DNA from: Paraburkholderia kururiensis JCM 10599 = LMG 19447
GTDB lineage: Bacteria > Pseudomonadota > Gammaproteobacteria > Burkholderiales > Burkholderiaceae
Direction: 5' to 3'
Length of the DNA stretch: 64,000 nt
Assembly (NCBI RefSeq): GCF_003986935.1
Contig: NZ_RJZE01000012.1
Span: forward strand, 62,001 to 126,000
The position numbers and the translations under genes were made by a program. Positions within the stretch are counted from its first letter, which is position 1; every line of letters begins with the position of its first letter. Below are positions 34,243-42,625 of the stretch, in pieces. The notes below the pieces were generated by a model. That model did no database searches and was not told the DNA's origin. It worked only from the letters and a program-made list of their open reading frames with translations.

Positions 34243-37200
34243 TTAGACCAGCACGCGCTCGATTCCGCCATTGTTCGCACGCGCGACATAATCCGCCATC
34301 CAGTTTTCGCCCAGCACATGGCGGGCAATTTCGACGACGATGTAATCCGCCTCGATGCCGGCGTCCTCGTTGTAGCGCGAGAGACCTTGCAGACACGACG
34401 GGCAGCTCGTGAGGATCTTCACGTCCGCTGCGCCGTTGTTGGCTTGCGGCGCGGCCGGCTGCGGGCCGTCGCCGGCCTTGAGCACCGAACCCGCGGCGGC
34501 ACCGGCCGCCCCCGCCGCGGCGTTGGCCGGGTTGATTGCGTTGGCGCCCGCTTGCGCCACGAGCGGAATGCCGCGCAGCTTCGCCGCGCCCTTGCGGATC
34601 TCCTCTTCCTTGCGAAAGCGCACCTGCGTCGAAATGTCCGGGCGCGTGACGGCCAGCGTGCCCGACTCGCCGCAGCACCGGTCGTTCTTCTCGATGCGGT
34701 AGCCGTCCTTCTCCGAACCCATGAGTTCGTTGACGAGCTTCACCGGGTCGATCGTCTTGATCGGCGTGTGGCAGGGGTCGTGGTACATGTAGCGCGTGCC
34801 CGTCACGCCGTCGAGCTTGATGCCCTTTTCGAGCAGGAACTCGTGAATGTCGATGATCCGGCAGCCCGGGAAGATCTTCTCGAATTCATAGCCCGCGAGC
34901 TGGTCGTAGCAGGTGCCGCACGACACCACCACGGTCTTGATGTCGAGATAGTTCAGCGTATTCGCCACGCGGTGGAACAGCACGCGGTTGTCGGTGACGA
35001 TCTTCTCGGCCTTGTCGTACTGGCCCGCGCCGCGCTGCGGGTAACCGCAGCACAGGTAGCCCGGCGGCAGCACCGTCTGCACGCCCGCTTCCCACAGCAT
35101 GGCCTGGGTGGCGAGTCCCACCTGCGAGAACAGCCGCTCGGAGCCGCAGCCCGGGAAGTAGAACACCGCTTCCGAATCGACCGTGGTCGTCTTCGGGTTG
35201 CGGATGATCGGCACGATCTTGTTATCTTCGATGTCGAGCAGCGCGCGCGCCGTCTTCTTCGGCAGGTTGCCCGGCATCTTCTTGTTGACGAAGTGGATCA
35301 CCTGCTCCACGACGGGCGGCTTGCCGGTGGTGGCAGGCGGATGCGCCGTCTGCTTCTTCACGACCTTCTTGAGCAGGTCGTTGCCGAGGCGCTGCGCCTT
35401 GTAGCCGAAGCCCATCATCGCGGTACGCGCGAGGTTGATGGTCTGCGGGTTGGTGGCGTTCAGGAAGAACATGCCCGCCGCGCTGCCCGCGTTGAACTTC
35501 TTCTTGCCCATCTTGCGCAGCAGGTTGCGCATGTTCATGGAGACGTCGCCGAAGTCGATCTTCACCGGGCAGGGCGTGACGCACTTGTGGCAGACCGTGC
35601 AGTGGTCGGCCACGTCGTTGAACTCGTCCCAATGCTTGATCGACACGCCGCGGCGCGTCTGCTCCTCGTACAGGAACGCCTCCACCAGCAGCGACGTCGC
35701 GAGAATCTTGTTGCGCGGGCTGTACAGCAGGTTCGCGCGCGGCACGTGGGTGGCGCACACCGGCTTGCACTTGCCGCAGCGCAGGCAGTCCTTGATCGAA
35801 GCGGAGATCGCGCCGATGTCGGACTGCTGCATGATGAGCGACTCGTAGCCCATGAGTCCGAAGCTCGGCGTGTAGGCGTTGCGCAGGTCCGCGCCGTCGA
35901 GCAGCTTGCCCGCGTTGAAGCGGCCTTGCGGATCGACGCGCTGCTTGTACGCGCGGAATTCGGCGATCTCGTCTTCGGTGAGGAATTCCAGCTTGGTGAT
36001 GCCGATGCCGTGTTCGCCCGAGATCACGCCATCCAGCGAACGCGCGAGCTTCATGATGCGCGCCACCGCGGCGTGCGCGTCCTGGAGCATCTCGTAGTTG
36101 TCGGAGTTGACCGGGATGTTCGTGTGGACGTTACCGTCGCCCGCATGCATGTGCAGCGCGACGAACACGCGGCCGCGCAGCACCCGCTTGTGGATGGCCT
36201 GAGCCTCGTCGAGGATCGGCTTGAACGCGCCGCCGTTGAAGATCTGGCGCAGTTCCGCGCGAATCTCCTGCTTCCACGACACGCGGATCGTCCGGTCCTG
36301 GGTGACGTGGAAGACGTTCGCGTCGGTCTGCACGTCCACGCGGTCGGCGAATTTTTCGGCCAGCGCCTCGTAGCCCAGTTGCACCAGATGGTGCTGCGCC
36401 TCGGCGAGCGGCATATCGAGGTGATCGCGCAGGAATTCCCAGCGCGCGCGCACGTGCCGCAGCAGGTCGAGCGCCTGCTGCACGCGGTCTTCCAGCAGCT
36501 CGGCGCTCGGAATCTCGTTGGCGTCGTCGCTCTTGCCGAGCGGCAGTTTGCCCGCCTTGAAGAACGCTTCCAGCGCGCCCAGCAGTTGCAGCTTGTTCTT
36601 GATCGACAGCTCGATGTTGATGCGCTCGATGCCGTCCGTGTACTCGCCCATGCGGTCGAGCGGAATCACGACGTCTTCGTTGATCTTGAACGCGTTGGTG
36701 TGCTTCGCGATGGCCGCGGTGCGGCTGCGGTCCAGCCAGAAACGCTTGCGCGCTTCGGCGCTTACGGCGACGAAGCCTTCGCCGCTCTTGCCGTTGGCCA
36801 TGCGCACCACTTCCGAGGTGGCGGCGGCCACCGCGTCGGCGTCGTCGCCCACGATGTCGCCGATCAGCACCATCTTCGGAAACGCGTTGCGCTTCGACTT
36901 GGTCGCGTAGCCGACGGCGCGCAGATAGCGCTCGTCGAGGTGTTCCAGACCGGCCAGAATCGCGCCGCCCTGCTTCGACGTCTCGAACAGGTAGTCCTTG
37001 ATTTCGACGATGCTCGGAATCGCCTCGCGCGCCTGGCCGAAGAATTCGAGGCAGACGGTGCGCGTGTGCGCGGGCATCTTGTGCAGCACCCAGCGCCCGG
37101 ACGTGATGAGCCCGTCGCAGCCTTCCTTCTGGATGCCGGGCAGGCCGGCGAGGAACTTGTCGGTGACGTCCTTGCCGAGCCCTTCCTTGCGGAAGCGCCG

Positions 37201-38355
37201 CCCCTCGATGTCGAGCATCTCCGTGCGCAGCAGCTTTTCGCCCGGTGCATGTTCGCCGTCGAACCACTTCAGTTCGAAGCGCGCCACAGGGATGTCGTGG
37301 ATCTTGCCGAGGTTGTGCTCGAGGCGCGTGACTTCGAGCCAGTTGCCCTCCGGGTCCACCATGCGCCACCAGGCCAGGTTGTCGAGCGCGGTGCCCCACA
37401 GCACGGCCTTCTTGCCGCCGGCGTTCATCGCAATGTTGCCGCCGATGCACGACGCGTCGAGCGAAGTCGGGTCCACGGCGAAGACGTAGCCGGCCTGCTC
37501 GGCGGCCTCGGTCACACGGCGCGTGACCACGCCCGCGCCGGAATAGATGGTGGGCACCTTGCGGGCCACGCCCGGCAGTTCCGTCAGTTCGACGGCGCCC
37601 AGCTGCTCCAGCTTTTCGGTATTGATGACGGCCGAGAACGGCGTGAGCGGCACCGCACCGCCCGTGTAGCCCGTGCCGCCTCCGCGCGGAATCACGGTGA
37701 GACCGAGTTCGAAGCAGGCCTTCACGAGACCGGCGATCTCCGCTTCGGTGTCGGGCGTGAGCACGACGAACGGATACTCGACGCGCCAGTCGGTGGCGTC
37801 CGTCACGTGCGAAACGCGCGCGAGGCCGTCGAAGCGGATGTTGTCCTTCTGCGTGCGGCGGCCCAGCACCTTCGTCGCGCGCCGCCGCAGTTCGGCCATC
37901 CGGGCGAATTCGGCGGCGAAGTCGTCAATGGCGCGGCGCGTAGCGCCCACCAGCGTTTCGACGCGCGCGGCGCGGTCGATGCCCGCCTCGTCGCTGTGCT
38001 CCTGCAAATCGGCGCGACGGCGCTTTTCGATTTCCGCGAGCCGGTGATTGAGCGCCCCGATCAGCAGGTCGCGGCGCTTCGGGTTGTCGAGCAGATCGTC
38101 CTGAAGATACGGATTGCGCCTTACCACCCAGATGTCGCCCAGCACCTCGTAGAGCATGCGCGCCGAGCGGCCCGTGCGGCGCTCTTCACGCAGTTCCGAG
38201 AGCGCCGTCCATGCGTCTTCGCCGAGCAGCCGGATGACGATTTCGCGGTCCGAGAACGAGGTGTAGTTATAGGGAATTTCGCGCAGGCGCGGCTCAGCGT
38301 CGGCGGCCACCGCCGCGGCGGCCCCGTTGGGATCGAAAACTTGAGGTGCGTTCAT
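34243..38355 (-). CDS. Giant DUF3683/FAD-linked oxidase/Fe-S/CCG oxidoreductase fusion
   Basis: A 1370-residue protein that fuses what are separate subunits in glycolate or D-lactate oxidases. From the N-terminus: DUF3683 (about 20-190); FAD_binding_4 (LTPDTEAEIAGLV, then PRGGGTGYTGG); FAD-oxidase C-terminal domain to about 840 (HMHAGDGNVHTNIP, GEHGIG); two 4Fe-4S clusters (CLRCGKCKPVC and CTVCHKCVTPC); and two CCG cysteine-rich domains (CCGYPQ ... CCGESGTLA, SCPSCLQGL). The FAD/Fe-S/CCG order is that of GlcD plus GlcF. Likely oxidises a 2-hydroxy acid such as D-lactate with electrons to quinone. An Ala/Gly/Pro-rich stretch (about 34424-34558) interrupts the last CCG domain. Confidence 0.92.
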   Translation of the reverse strand: MNAPQVFDPNGAAAAVAADAEPRLREIPYNYTSFSDREIVIRLLGEDAWTALSELREERRTGRSARMLYEVLGDIWVVRRNPYLQDDLLDNPKRRDLLIGALNHRLAEIEKRRRADLQEHSDEAGIDRAARVETLVGATRRAIDDFAAEFARMAELRRRATKVLGRRTQKDNIRFDGLARVSHVTDATDWRVEYPFVVLTPDTEAEIAGLVKACFELGLTVIPRGGGTGYTGGAVPLTPFSAVINTEKLEQLGAVELTELPGVARKVPTIYSGAGVVTRRVTEAAEQAGYVFAVDPTSLDASCIGGNIAMNAGGKKAVLWGTALDNLAWWRMVDPEGNWLEVTRLEHNLGKIHDIPVARFELKWFDGEHAPGEKLLRTEMLDIEGRRFRKEGLGKDVTDKFLAGLPGIQKEGCDGLITSGRWVLHKMPAHTRTVCLEFFGQAREAIPSIVEIKDYLFETSKQGGAILAGLEHLDERYLRAVGYATKSKRNAFPKMVLIGDIVGDDADAVAAATSEVVRMANGKSGEGFVAVSAEARKRFWLDRSRTAAIAKHTNAFKINEDVVIPLDRMGEYTDGIERINIELSIKNKLQLLGALEAFFKAGKLPLGKSDDANEIPSAELLEDRVQQALDLLRHVRARWEFLRDHLDMPLAEAQHHLVQLGYEALAEKFADRVDVQTDANVFHVTQDRTIRVSWKQEIRAELRQIFNGGAFKPILDEAQAIHKRVLRGRVFVALHMHAGDGNVHTNIPVNSDNYEMLQDAHAAVARIMKLARSLDGVISGEHGIGITKLEFLTEDEIAEFRAYKQRVDPQGRFNAGKLLDGADLRNAYTPSFGLMGYESLIMQQSDIGAISASIKDCLRCGKCKPVCATHVPRANLLYSPRNKILATSLLVEAFLYEEQTRRGVSIKHWDEFNDVADHCTVCHKCVTPCPVKIDFGDVSMNMRNLLRKMGKKKFNAGSAAGMFFLNATNPQTINLARTAMMGFGYKAQRLGNDLLKKVVKKQTAHPPATTGKPPVVEQVIHFVNKKMPGNLPKKTARALLDIEDNKIVPIIRNPKTTTVDSEAVFYFPGCGSERLFSQVGLATQAMLWEAGVQTVLPPGYLCCGYPQRGAGQYDKAEKIVTDNRVLFHRVANTLNYLDIKTVVVSCGTCYDQLAGYEFEKIFPGCRIIDIHEFLLEKGIKLDGVTGTRYMYHDPCHTPIKTIDPVKLVNELMGSEKDGYRIEKNDRCCGESGTLAVTRPDISTQVRFRKEEEIRKGAAKLRGIPLVAQAGANAINPANAAAGAAGAAAGSVLKAGDGPQPAAPQANNGAADVKILTSCPSCLQGLSRYNEDAGIEADYIVVEIARHVLGENWMADYVARANNGGIERVLV

Positions 38356-38820
38356 GTTAGGACGACTCGGTGGGCTAGCGCGGCGGACCTGTGCAGTAAG
38401 CGCCGGCTGGCAGTGCGCGTGGGGCGCATTCTGGGGAAGCGTGTCCGAAATAGTCTGCTATTTACGGACGACCGTGATGTGAAGCCCGCGCCGGCCATGC
38501 TGGAGCGATGAACGCTGCCGCACTGGCCGGGGACTTCGCTGGCTCAGATTCCGCTACACGATCGTGCGTGGCGGGCGTGCCGCTGCGCCGCGGGGCGGGT
38601 CTCGCGCCGCGCGGGCATCAAATGGGCGATCCGAGGCTGCCAGCGCATCTTTCGGTCCTTGTTCCAAAACGCGATTCTAACCCATGATCCAGGCCGGCGC
38701 CGACCGCCACCCTGCCCCGCCAAGGGCTTTGCGGCGCCTCTGGCGGCGGCCTGAGCGGTGCTCAATGGCGCTATCATTGACCTTTTCCCTTCCTCACCGA
38801 ACGCGGCGCGCGTCCCCAGC
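38356..38820. other. 465-base divergent intergenic region between the FAD/Fe-S fusion gene and ilvA
   Basis: No convincing gene. It holds control elements for both directions, including the stem-loop at 38443-38469. A 34-codon minus-strand ORF (38648-38544) after an AAGGA-like site encodes only a very basic low-information peptide, and I do not call it. No complete -35/-10 pair was convincing. Confidence 0.5.
38443..38469. repeat. Interrupted palindrome upstream of the FAD/Fe-S fusion gene
   Basis: GTCCG-AAATAG-TCTG-CTATTT-A-CGGAC: an 11-base stem with one bulged A and a four-base loop, AT-rich inside a GC-rich context. It lies 88-114 bases before the ATG at 38355. Could be an operator or a leader hairpin. 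Confidence 0.6.
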
Positions 38821-40344
38821 ATGGCTCCCCACGACTATCTCAAGAAGATCCTCACCGCACGCGTCTACGACGTGGCCCGCGAGACCGAACTCGAACATGC
38901 GCCGAACCTCTCGGCACGGATGCGCAACGCCATTTACCTGAAGCGCGAAGACAACCAGCCGGTGTTCTCGTTCAAGCTGCGCGGCGCCTACAACAAGATG
39001 ATCAATCTGCCGGCCGACGTGCGGGCGCGCGGCGTCATCACCGCGTCGGCGGGCAACCACGCGCAGGGCGTCGCCTACTCGGCCGCGCGGCTCGGCGTGA
39101 AGGCGGTCATCGTGGTGCCGGTCACGACGCCGCAGGTGAAGGTGGACGCGGTGCGCGCCCACGGCGGCCCGACGGTGGAGGTGGTGCAGGCCGGCGAATC
39201 GTATAGCGACGCCTACGCGCACGCCCTGAAGATTCAGGAGGAGCGCCAGCTCGCCTTCGTGCACCCGTTCGACGACCCCGACGTCATCGCCGGCCAGGGC
39301 ACGATCGCGATGGAAATGTTGAGCCAGCACCAGGGCCCCATCCACGCGATCTTCGTGCCGATCGGCGGCGGCGGCCTCGCGTCCGGCGTGGCGTCGTACG
39401 TGAAAGCGGTGCGCCCGGAGATCAAGGTCATCGGCGTGCAGACCGAGGACTCGTGCGCCATGGCCAAATCCATCAAGGCCGGCGAGCGCGTGGCGCTCAA
39501 CGAGGTGGGCCTGTTCTCGGACGGCACGGCCGTCAAGCTCGTGGGCGAAGAGACGTTCCGCGTGTGCCGCGAGACGCTCGACGAAGTCATCACCGTGGAT
39601 ACGGACGCCCTGTGCGCCGCGATCAAGGACGTGTTTCAGGACACCCGCAGCCTGCTTGAACCCGCCGGGTCGCTCGCGGTGGCAGGCGCGAAGCAGTACG
39701 CGGAACGCGAAGGCATCGAAGGCGAGACGCTGATCGCGATCACCTCCGGCGCCAACATGAACTTCGACCGCATGCGCTTTGTGGCCGAGCGCGCCGAGGT
39801 GGGCGAGTCGCGCGAAGCCGTGTTCGCCGTCACCATTCCCGAAGAGCGCGGCAGCTTCAAACGGTTCTGTGCGCTGGTGGGCACGCGCAGCGTGACGGAA
39901 TTCAACTACCGCATTGCCGATGCGCAGTCCGCGCACATCTTCGTCGGGGTGCAGATCAAGAACCGCGGCGAATCCGCGCAGATCGCCGGCAACTTCGAGG
40001 CGCACGGCTTCGCCACGGTCGACCTCACCGGCGACGAACTCTCCAAGCAGCACGTGCGCTACATGGTGGGCGGCCGCTCGCCGCTCGCGCACGACGAACG
40101 GCTCTTCCGCTTCGAGTTTCCGGAGCGGCCGGGCGCGCTCATGAAGTTCCTTTCTTCGATGGCGCCGAACTGGAACATCAGCCTGTTCCACTACCGCAAC
40201 CAGGGCGCGGACTACAGCTCGATCCTCGTCGGCATCCAGGTGCCGAAGGCGGAAGACGCCGAGTTCGGCCGCTTCCTCGCCACGCTCGGCTATCCGAACT
40301 GGGAAGAAACGGCGAACCCGGTCTACCGGCTGTTCCTCTCGTAA
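38821..40344 (+). CDS. ilvA: Threonine ammonia-lyase (biosynthetic, IlvA)
   Basis: PLP enzyme that converts threonine to 2-oxobutanoate, the first committed step to isoleucine. The 507-residue protein has the PLP-Lys motif FSFKLRGAYN near residue 45, SAGNHAQGVAYSA, the phosphate-binding GGGGLASGV, and a full C-terminal pair of ACT-like regulatory domains (from about 330), which supports allosteric control by isoleucine/valine. The start at 38821 matches the family; 21 codons upstream are open but unconserved. Followed 45 bases later by the nucleotidase gene. Confidence 0.96.
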   Translation: MAPHDYLKKILTARVYDVARETELEHAPNLSARMRNAIYLKREDNQPVFSFKLRGAYNKMINLPADVRARGVITASAGNHAQGVAYSAARLGVKAVIVVPVTTPQVKVDAVRAHGGPTVEVVQAGESYSDAYAHALKIQEERQLAFVHPFDDPDVIAGQGTIAMEMLSQHQGPIHAIFVPIGGGGLASGVASYVKAVRPEIKVIGVQTEDSCAMAKSIKAGERVALNEVGLFSDGTAVKLVGEETFRVCRETLDEVITVDTDALCAAIKDVFQDTRSLLEPAGSLAVAGAKQYAEREGIEGETLIAITSGANMNFDRMRFVAERAEVGESREAVFAVTIPEERGSFKRFCALVGTRSVTEFNYRIADAQSAHIFVGVQIKNRGESAQIAGNFEAHGFATVDLTGDELSKQHVRYMVGGRSPLAHDERLFRFEFPERPGALMKFLSSMAPNWNISLFHYRNQGADYSSILVGIQVPKAEDAEFGRFLATLGYPNWEETANPVYRLFLS

Positions 40345-40389
40345 GGGCTGCGGCCGCTGCGCACAAAACAGAAACAGGACCGCACACGC

Positions 40390-41292
40390 ATGACGCTCTC
40401 GCTCGCGGACAAACTGGTCGTCGCCATCTCGTCGCGCGCGCTGTTCGACTTCGAGGAAGAAAACCGCGTTTTCGAGACCGGCGACCTGCAAGCCTACGAG
40501 GCGCTCCAGCGCGAGCGCCTCACGGTGCCGGCGCGACCCGGCGTGGCGTTCGCGCTGATCCGCAAGCTGCTCGCGCTGAACACGAGCGCGCATCGCGTGG
40601 AAGTGGCGATTCTCTCGCGCAGCGACCCCATCAGCGGGCTGCGCGCGTTCAGCTCGTGCCGCGAACACGGACTCGCCATCGAGCGCGGCGTGTTCACGCG
40701 CGGCCGCCCGCCGTTCGGTTATCTGAAGCCGCTCAACGCGTCGCTCTTTTTGTCGGCCAATCACGACGACGTGCGAGACGCGCTCGCCGCCGGTTTCCCC
40801 GCAGCACGCGTGCTGCCCGAATCGGCGACAATGGCAAGCCGGTATCCGGACGAAATTCGTATCGCGTTCGACGGCGATGCGGTGCTCTTTTCCGACGAAG
40901 CGGAGCAGATTTTCCAGCGCGACGGGCTGCGCGCGTTCGTGAGCCACGAGCGCGACAATCGCGAGCTGCCGCTAGCCGTTGGGCCGCTCAAGCCGTTGCT
41001 GGAAGCGCTGCACCGTCTGCAGAAACTCGCGGACGAAGCCTCGCCCATGCGCATCCGCACCGCGCTCGTCACGGCGCGGTCGGCTCCAGCGCATGAGCGC
41101 GCCATTCGCACGCTCATGGCCTGGAATATCGAAATCGACGAAGCGATGTTCCTGGGCGGCCTCGACAAGGGCGCCTTCCTGCGCGAATTCGAACCGGACT
41201 TTTTCTTCGACGACCAGATCCGCCACTGCGAATCGGCCCGCGCCGTCACGGCGACGGGGCACGTCGCGAGTGGCATCGTGAACGCATCATGA
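40390..41292 (+). CDS. Cytosolic 5'-nucleotidase I-like protein
   Basis: A 300-residue protein of the family that includes animal NT5C1A. Recognisable blocks are LVVAISSRALFDFEEEN with the leading Asp-like phosphatase pattern, AILSRSDPISGLR, IERGVFTRGRPP, LFLSANHDDV, IAFDGDAVLFSDE and FFFDDQIRHC. It would remove phosphate from nucleoside monophosphates. The stop overlaps the queF start as ATGA, so the two are translationally coupled. That suggests a nucleotide-pool or deazapurine link, which is inference. Confidence 0.88.
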   Translation: MTLSLADKLVVAISSRALFDFEEENRVFETGDLQAYEALQRERLTVPARPGVAFALIRKLLALNTSAHRVEVAILSRSDPISGLRAFSSCREHGLAIERGVFTRGRPPFGYLKPLNASLFLSANHDDVRDALAAGFPAARVLPESATMASRYPDEIRIAFDGDAVLFSDEAEQIFQRDGLRAFVSHERDNRELPLAVGPLKPLLEALHRLQKLADEASPMRIRTALVTARSAPAHERAIRTLMAWNIEIDEAMFLGGLDKGAFLREFEPDFFFDDQIRHCESARAVTATGHVASGIVNAS

Positions 41293-42113
41293 CACCCGAA
41301 CAGTCACCGCTCGGCAAACCCGCCACGTACACCGAACAGTACGATCCCACGCTGCTTTTCCCGATCGCGCGCGCCGCGGCGCGTGAAGCCATCGGCATTG
41401 GCGCGCAGTTGCCGTTCTTCGGCACCGACATCTGGAACGCCTACGAGCTTTCGTGGCTCACCCCGCGCGGCAAGCCGCAGATCGCCGTGGCCACGTTCTT
41501 CATTCCGGCCGACTCGCCGAACATCGTCGAATCGAAGTCGTTCAAGCTCTACCTCGGGTCGTTCGCGCAGACGCCGTTCGAATCCATCGACGCCGTGCGC
41601 GACACCATCAAGCGCGACGTGGCGGCGGCGTGCGGGGCCTCGGTGTCGGTGCGGCTCGACCCGCCCGCGGCATTCGCCAAGCTTCAGTTCGAAGAGTTCG
41701 AAGGGCTTTCGCTGGACCGCCTCGACCTCGACGCCGACGTCTACCATCCGGACCCGTCGCTGCTGCGCGCCGCGCTCGGCGAGGCGCCGGTGGAAGAAAC
41801 GCTGGTGTCGAACCTGCTGAAGTCGAATTGCCCCGTGACGGGCCAGCCGGACTGGGGCAGCGTGCAGATCCACTACGTCGGCCCGCAGATCGACCAGGCC
41901 GGGCTGCTGCGCTACATCATTTCGTACCGCAACCACACGGGGTTCCACGAGCAATGCGTGGAGCGCATCTTCGTGGACATCCTGCGCGAATGTCAGCCGG
42001 TGAAGCTGGCGGTCTACGCGCGCTATACGCGGCGCGGCGGGCTCGACATCAACCCGTTCCGCACCAACTACAACCTGCCGATGCCGGACAACGCGCGGCT
42101 CGCCCGGCAGTAA
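41289..42113 (+). CDS. queF: NADPH-dependent 7-cyano-7-deazaguanine reductase QueF (long form)
   Basis: QueF reduces preQ0 to preQ1 in queuosine synthesis. The 274-residue protein is the two-domain YqcD type: N-terminal ESKSFKLYLGSF (QueF motif, residues 81-92) and catalytic SNCPVTGQPDWGS with Cys181 and Asp188. The C-terminal GLDINPFRTN is also conserved. Coupled to the upstream nucleotidase by a four-base overlap, and convergent with the RidA gene seven bases away. Confidence 0.96.
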   Translation: MTPEQSPLGKPATYTEQYDPTLLFPIARAAAREAIGIGAQLPFFGTDIWNAYELSWLTPRGKPQIAVATFFIPADSPNIVESKSFKLYLGSFAQTPFESIDAVRDTIKRDVAAACGASVSVRLDPPAAFAKLQFEEFEGLSLDRLDLDADVYHPDPSLLRAALGEAPVEETLVSNLLKSNCPVTGQPDWGSVQIHYVGPQIDQAGLLRYIISYRNHTGFHEQCVERIFVDILRECQPVKLAVYARYTRRGGLDINPFRTNYNLPMPDNARLARQ

Positions 42114-42120
42114 GGCCGCG

Positions 42121-42510
42121 TTACTTCCCGGCCGGCGCCTTGTAGGCCACGCAGTCGATCTCGACCTTGCAGTCCACCACCATGCTCGAGACGACGCAGG
42201 CCCGTGCCGGCGGATTCTCGCCGAAGTACTCGCGAAACACCTTGTTGAACGACGCGAAGTCGCGCGGGTCATCCAGCCACACGCCGCAGCGCACGACGTG
42301 CTCGGTGCCGTAGCCGGCTTCCTTCAGGATGGCGACCATGTTCTGGATCGCCTTGTGCGACTGCTCGACGATGCCGCCGTTGATGACCTCGCCGTTTTCC
42401 ATGGGCGTCTGGCCGGAGACGAAGAGCCAACCGTCCGCCTCCACCGCGCGCGCAAACGGCATGTGCTGACCGCCCGTGCCCTTGCCACCTTCCACACCAT
42501 AACGCTTCAT
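42121..42510 (-). CDS. RidA-family enamine/imine deaminase
   Basis: A 129-residue Rid-family protein. The substrate-binding Arg is in PPARACVV, with FVSGQTPMENGEV near residue 30 and a closing VEIDCVAY strand. RidA proteins hydrolyse reactive 2-aminoacrylate-type imines made by PLP dehydratases. It is the last gene of the rpiR-deacylase-ridA group and faces the D-amino-acid deaminase at 45234, a ready source of such imines. The ORF is open far upstream but the start at 42510 (MKRYGVEGG) is the family N-terminus. Confidence 0.92.
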   Translation of the reverse strand: MKRYGVEGGKGTGGQHMPFARAVEADGWLFVSGQTPMENGEVINGGIVEQSHKAIQNMVAILKEAGYGTEHVVRCGVWLDDPRDFASFNKVFREYFGENPPARACVVSSMVVDCKVEIDCVAYKAPAGK

Positions 42511-42625
42511 CGTTTCTGCTCCTGGTCGTTTGTTGGCGCGCGCCGCAGAGCGCAACGCGCGAGAGGAATGCCGTCCCGGCACGCCGGCGCACCGGCCGGC
42601 ACACGACGGAACTTGAACGCTGAAT

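Noticed and set aside
33766..38511. A 1581-codon plus-strand open frame opposite the FAD/Fe-S fusion gene
   Set aside because: Antisense shadow of a high-GC gene: Arg/His/Val-rich composition, no domains, and the minus strand encodes a complete recognisable protein.
38544..38648. Small minus-strand ORF of 34 codons upstream of the FAD/Fe-S fusion gene
   Set aside because: An AAGGA-like site precedes it, but the peptide is Arg/His/Ala-rich as expected from noise and no promoter or conservation can be shown.
40345..41300. preQ1 riboswitch before queF
   Set aside because: queF starts inside the upstream nucleotidase gene with a four-base overlap, leaving no leader, and nothing riboswitch-like was seen in the 45 bases before the nucleotidase.
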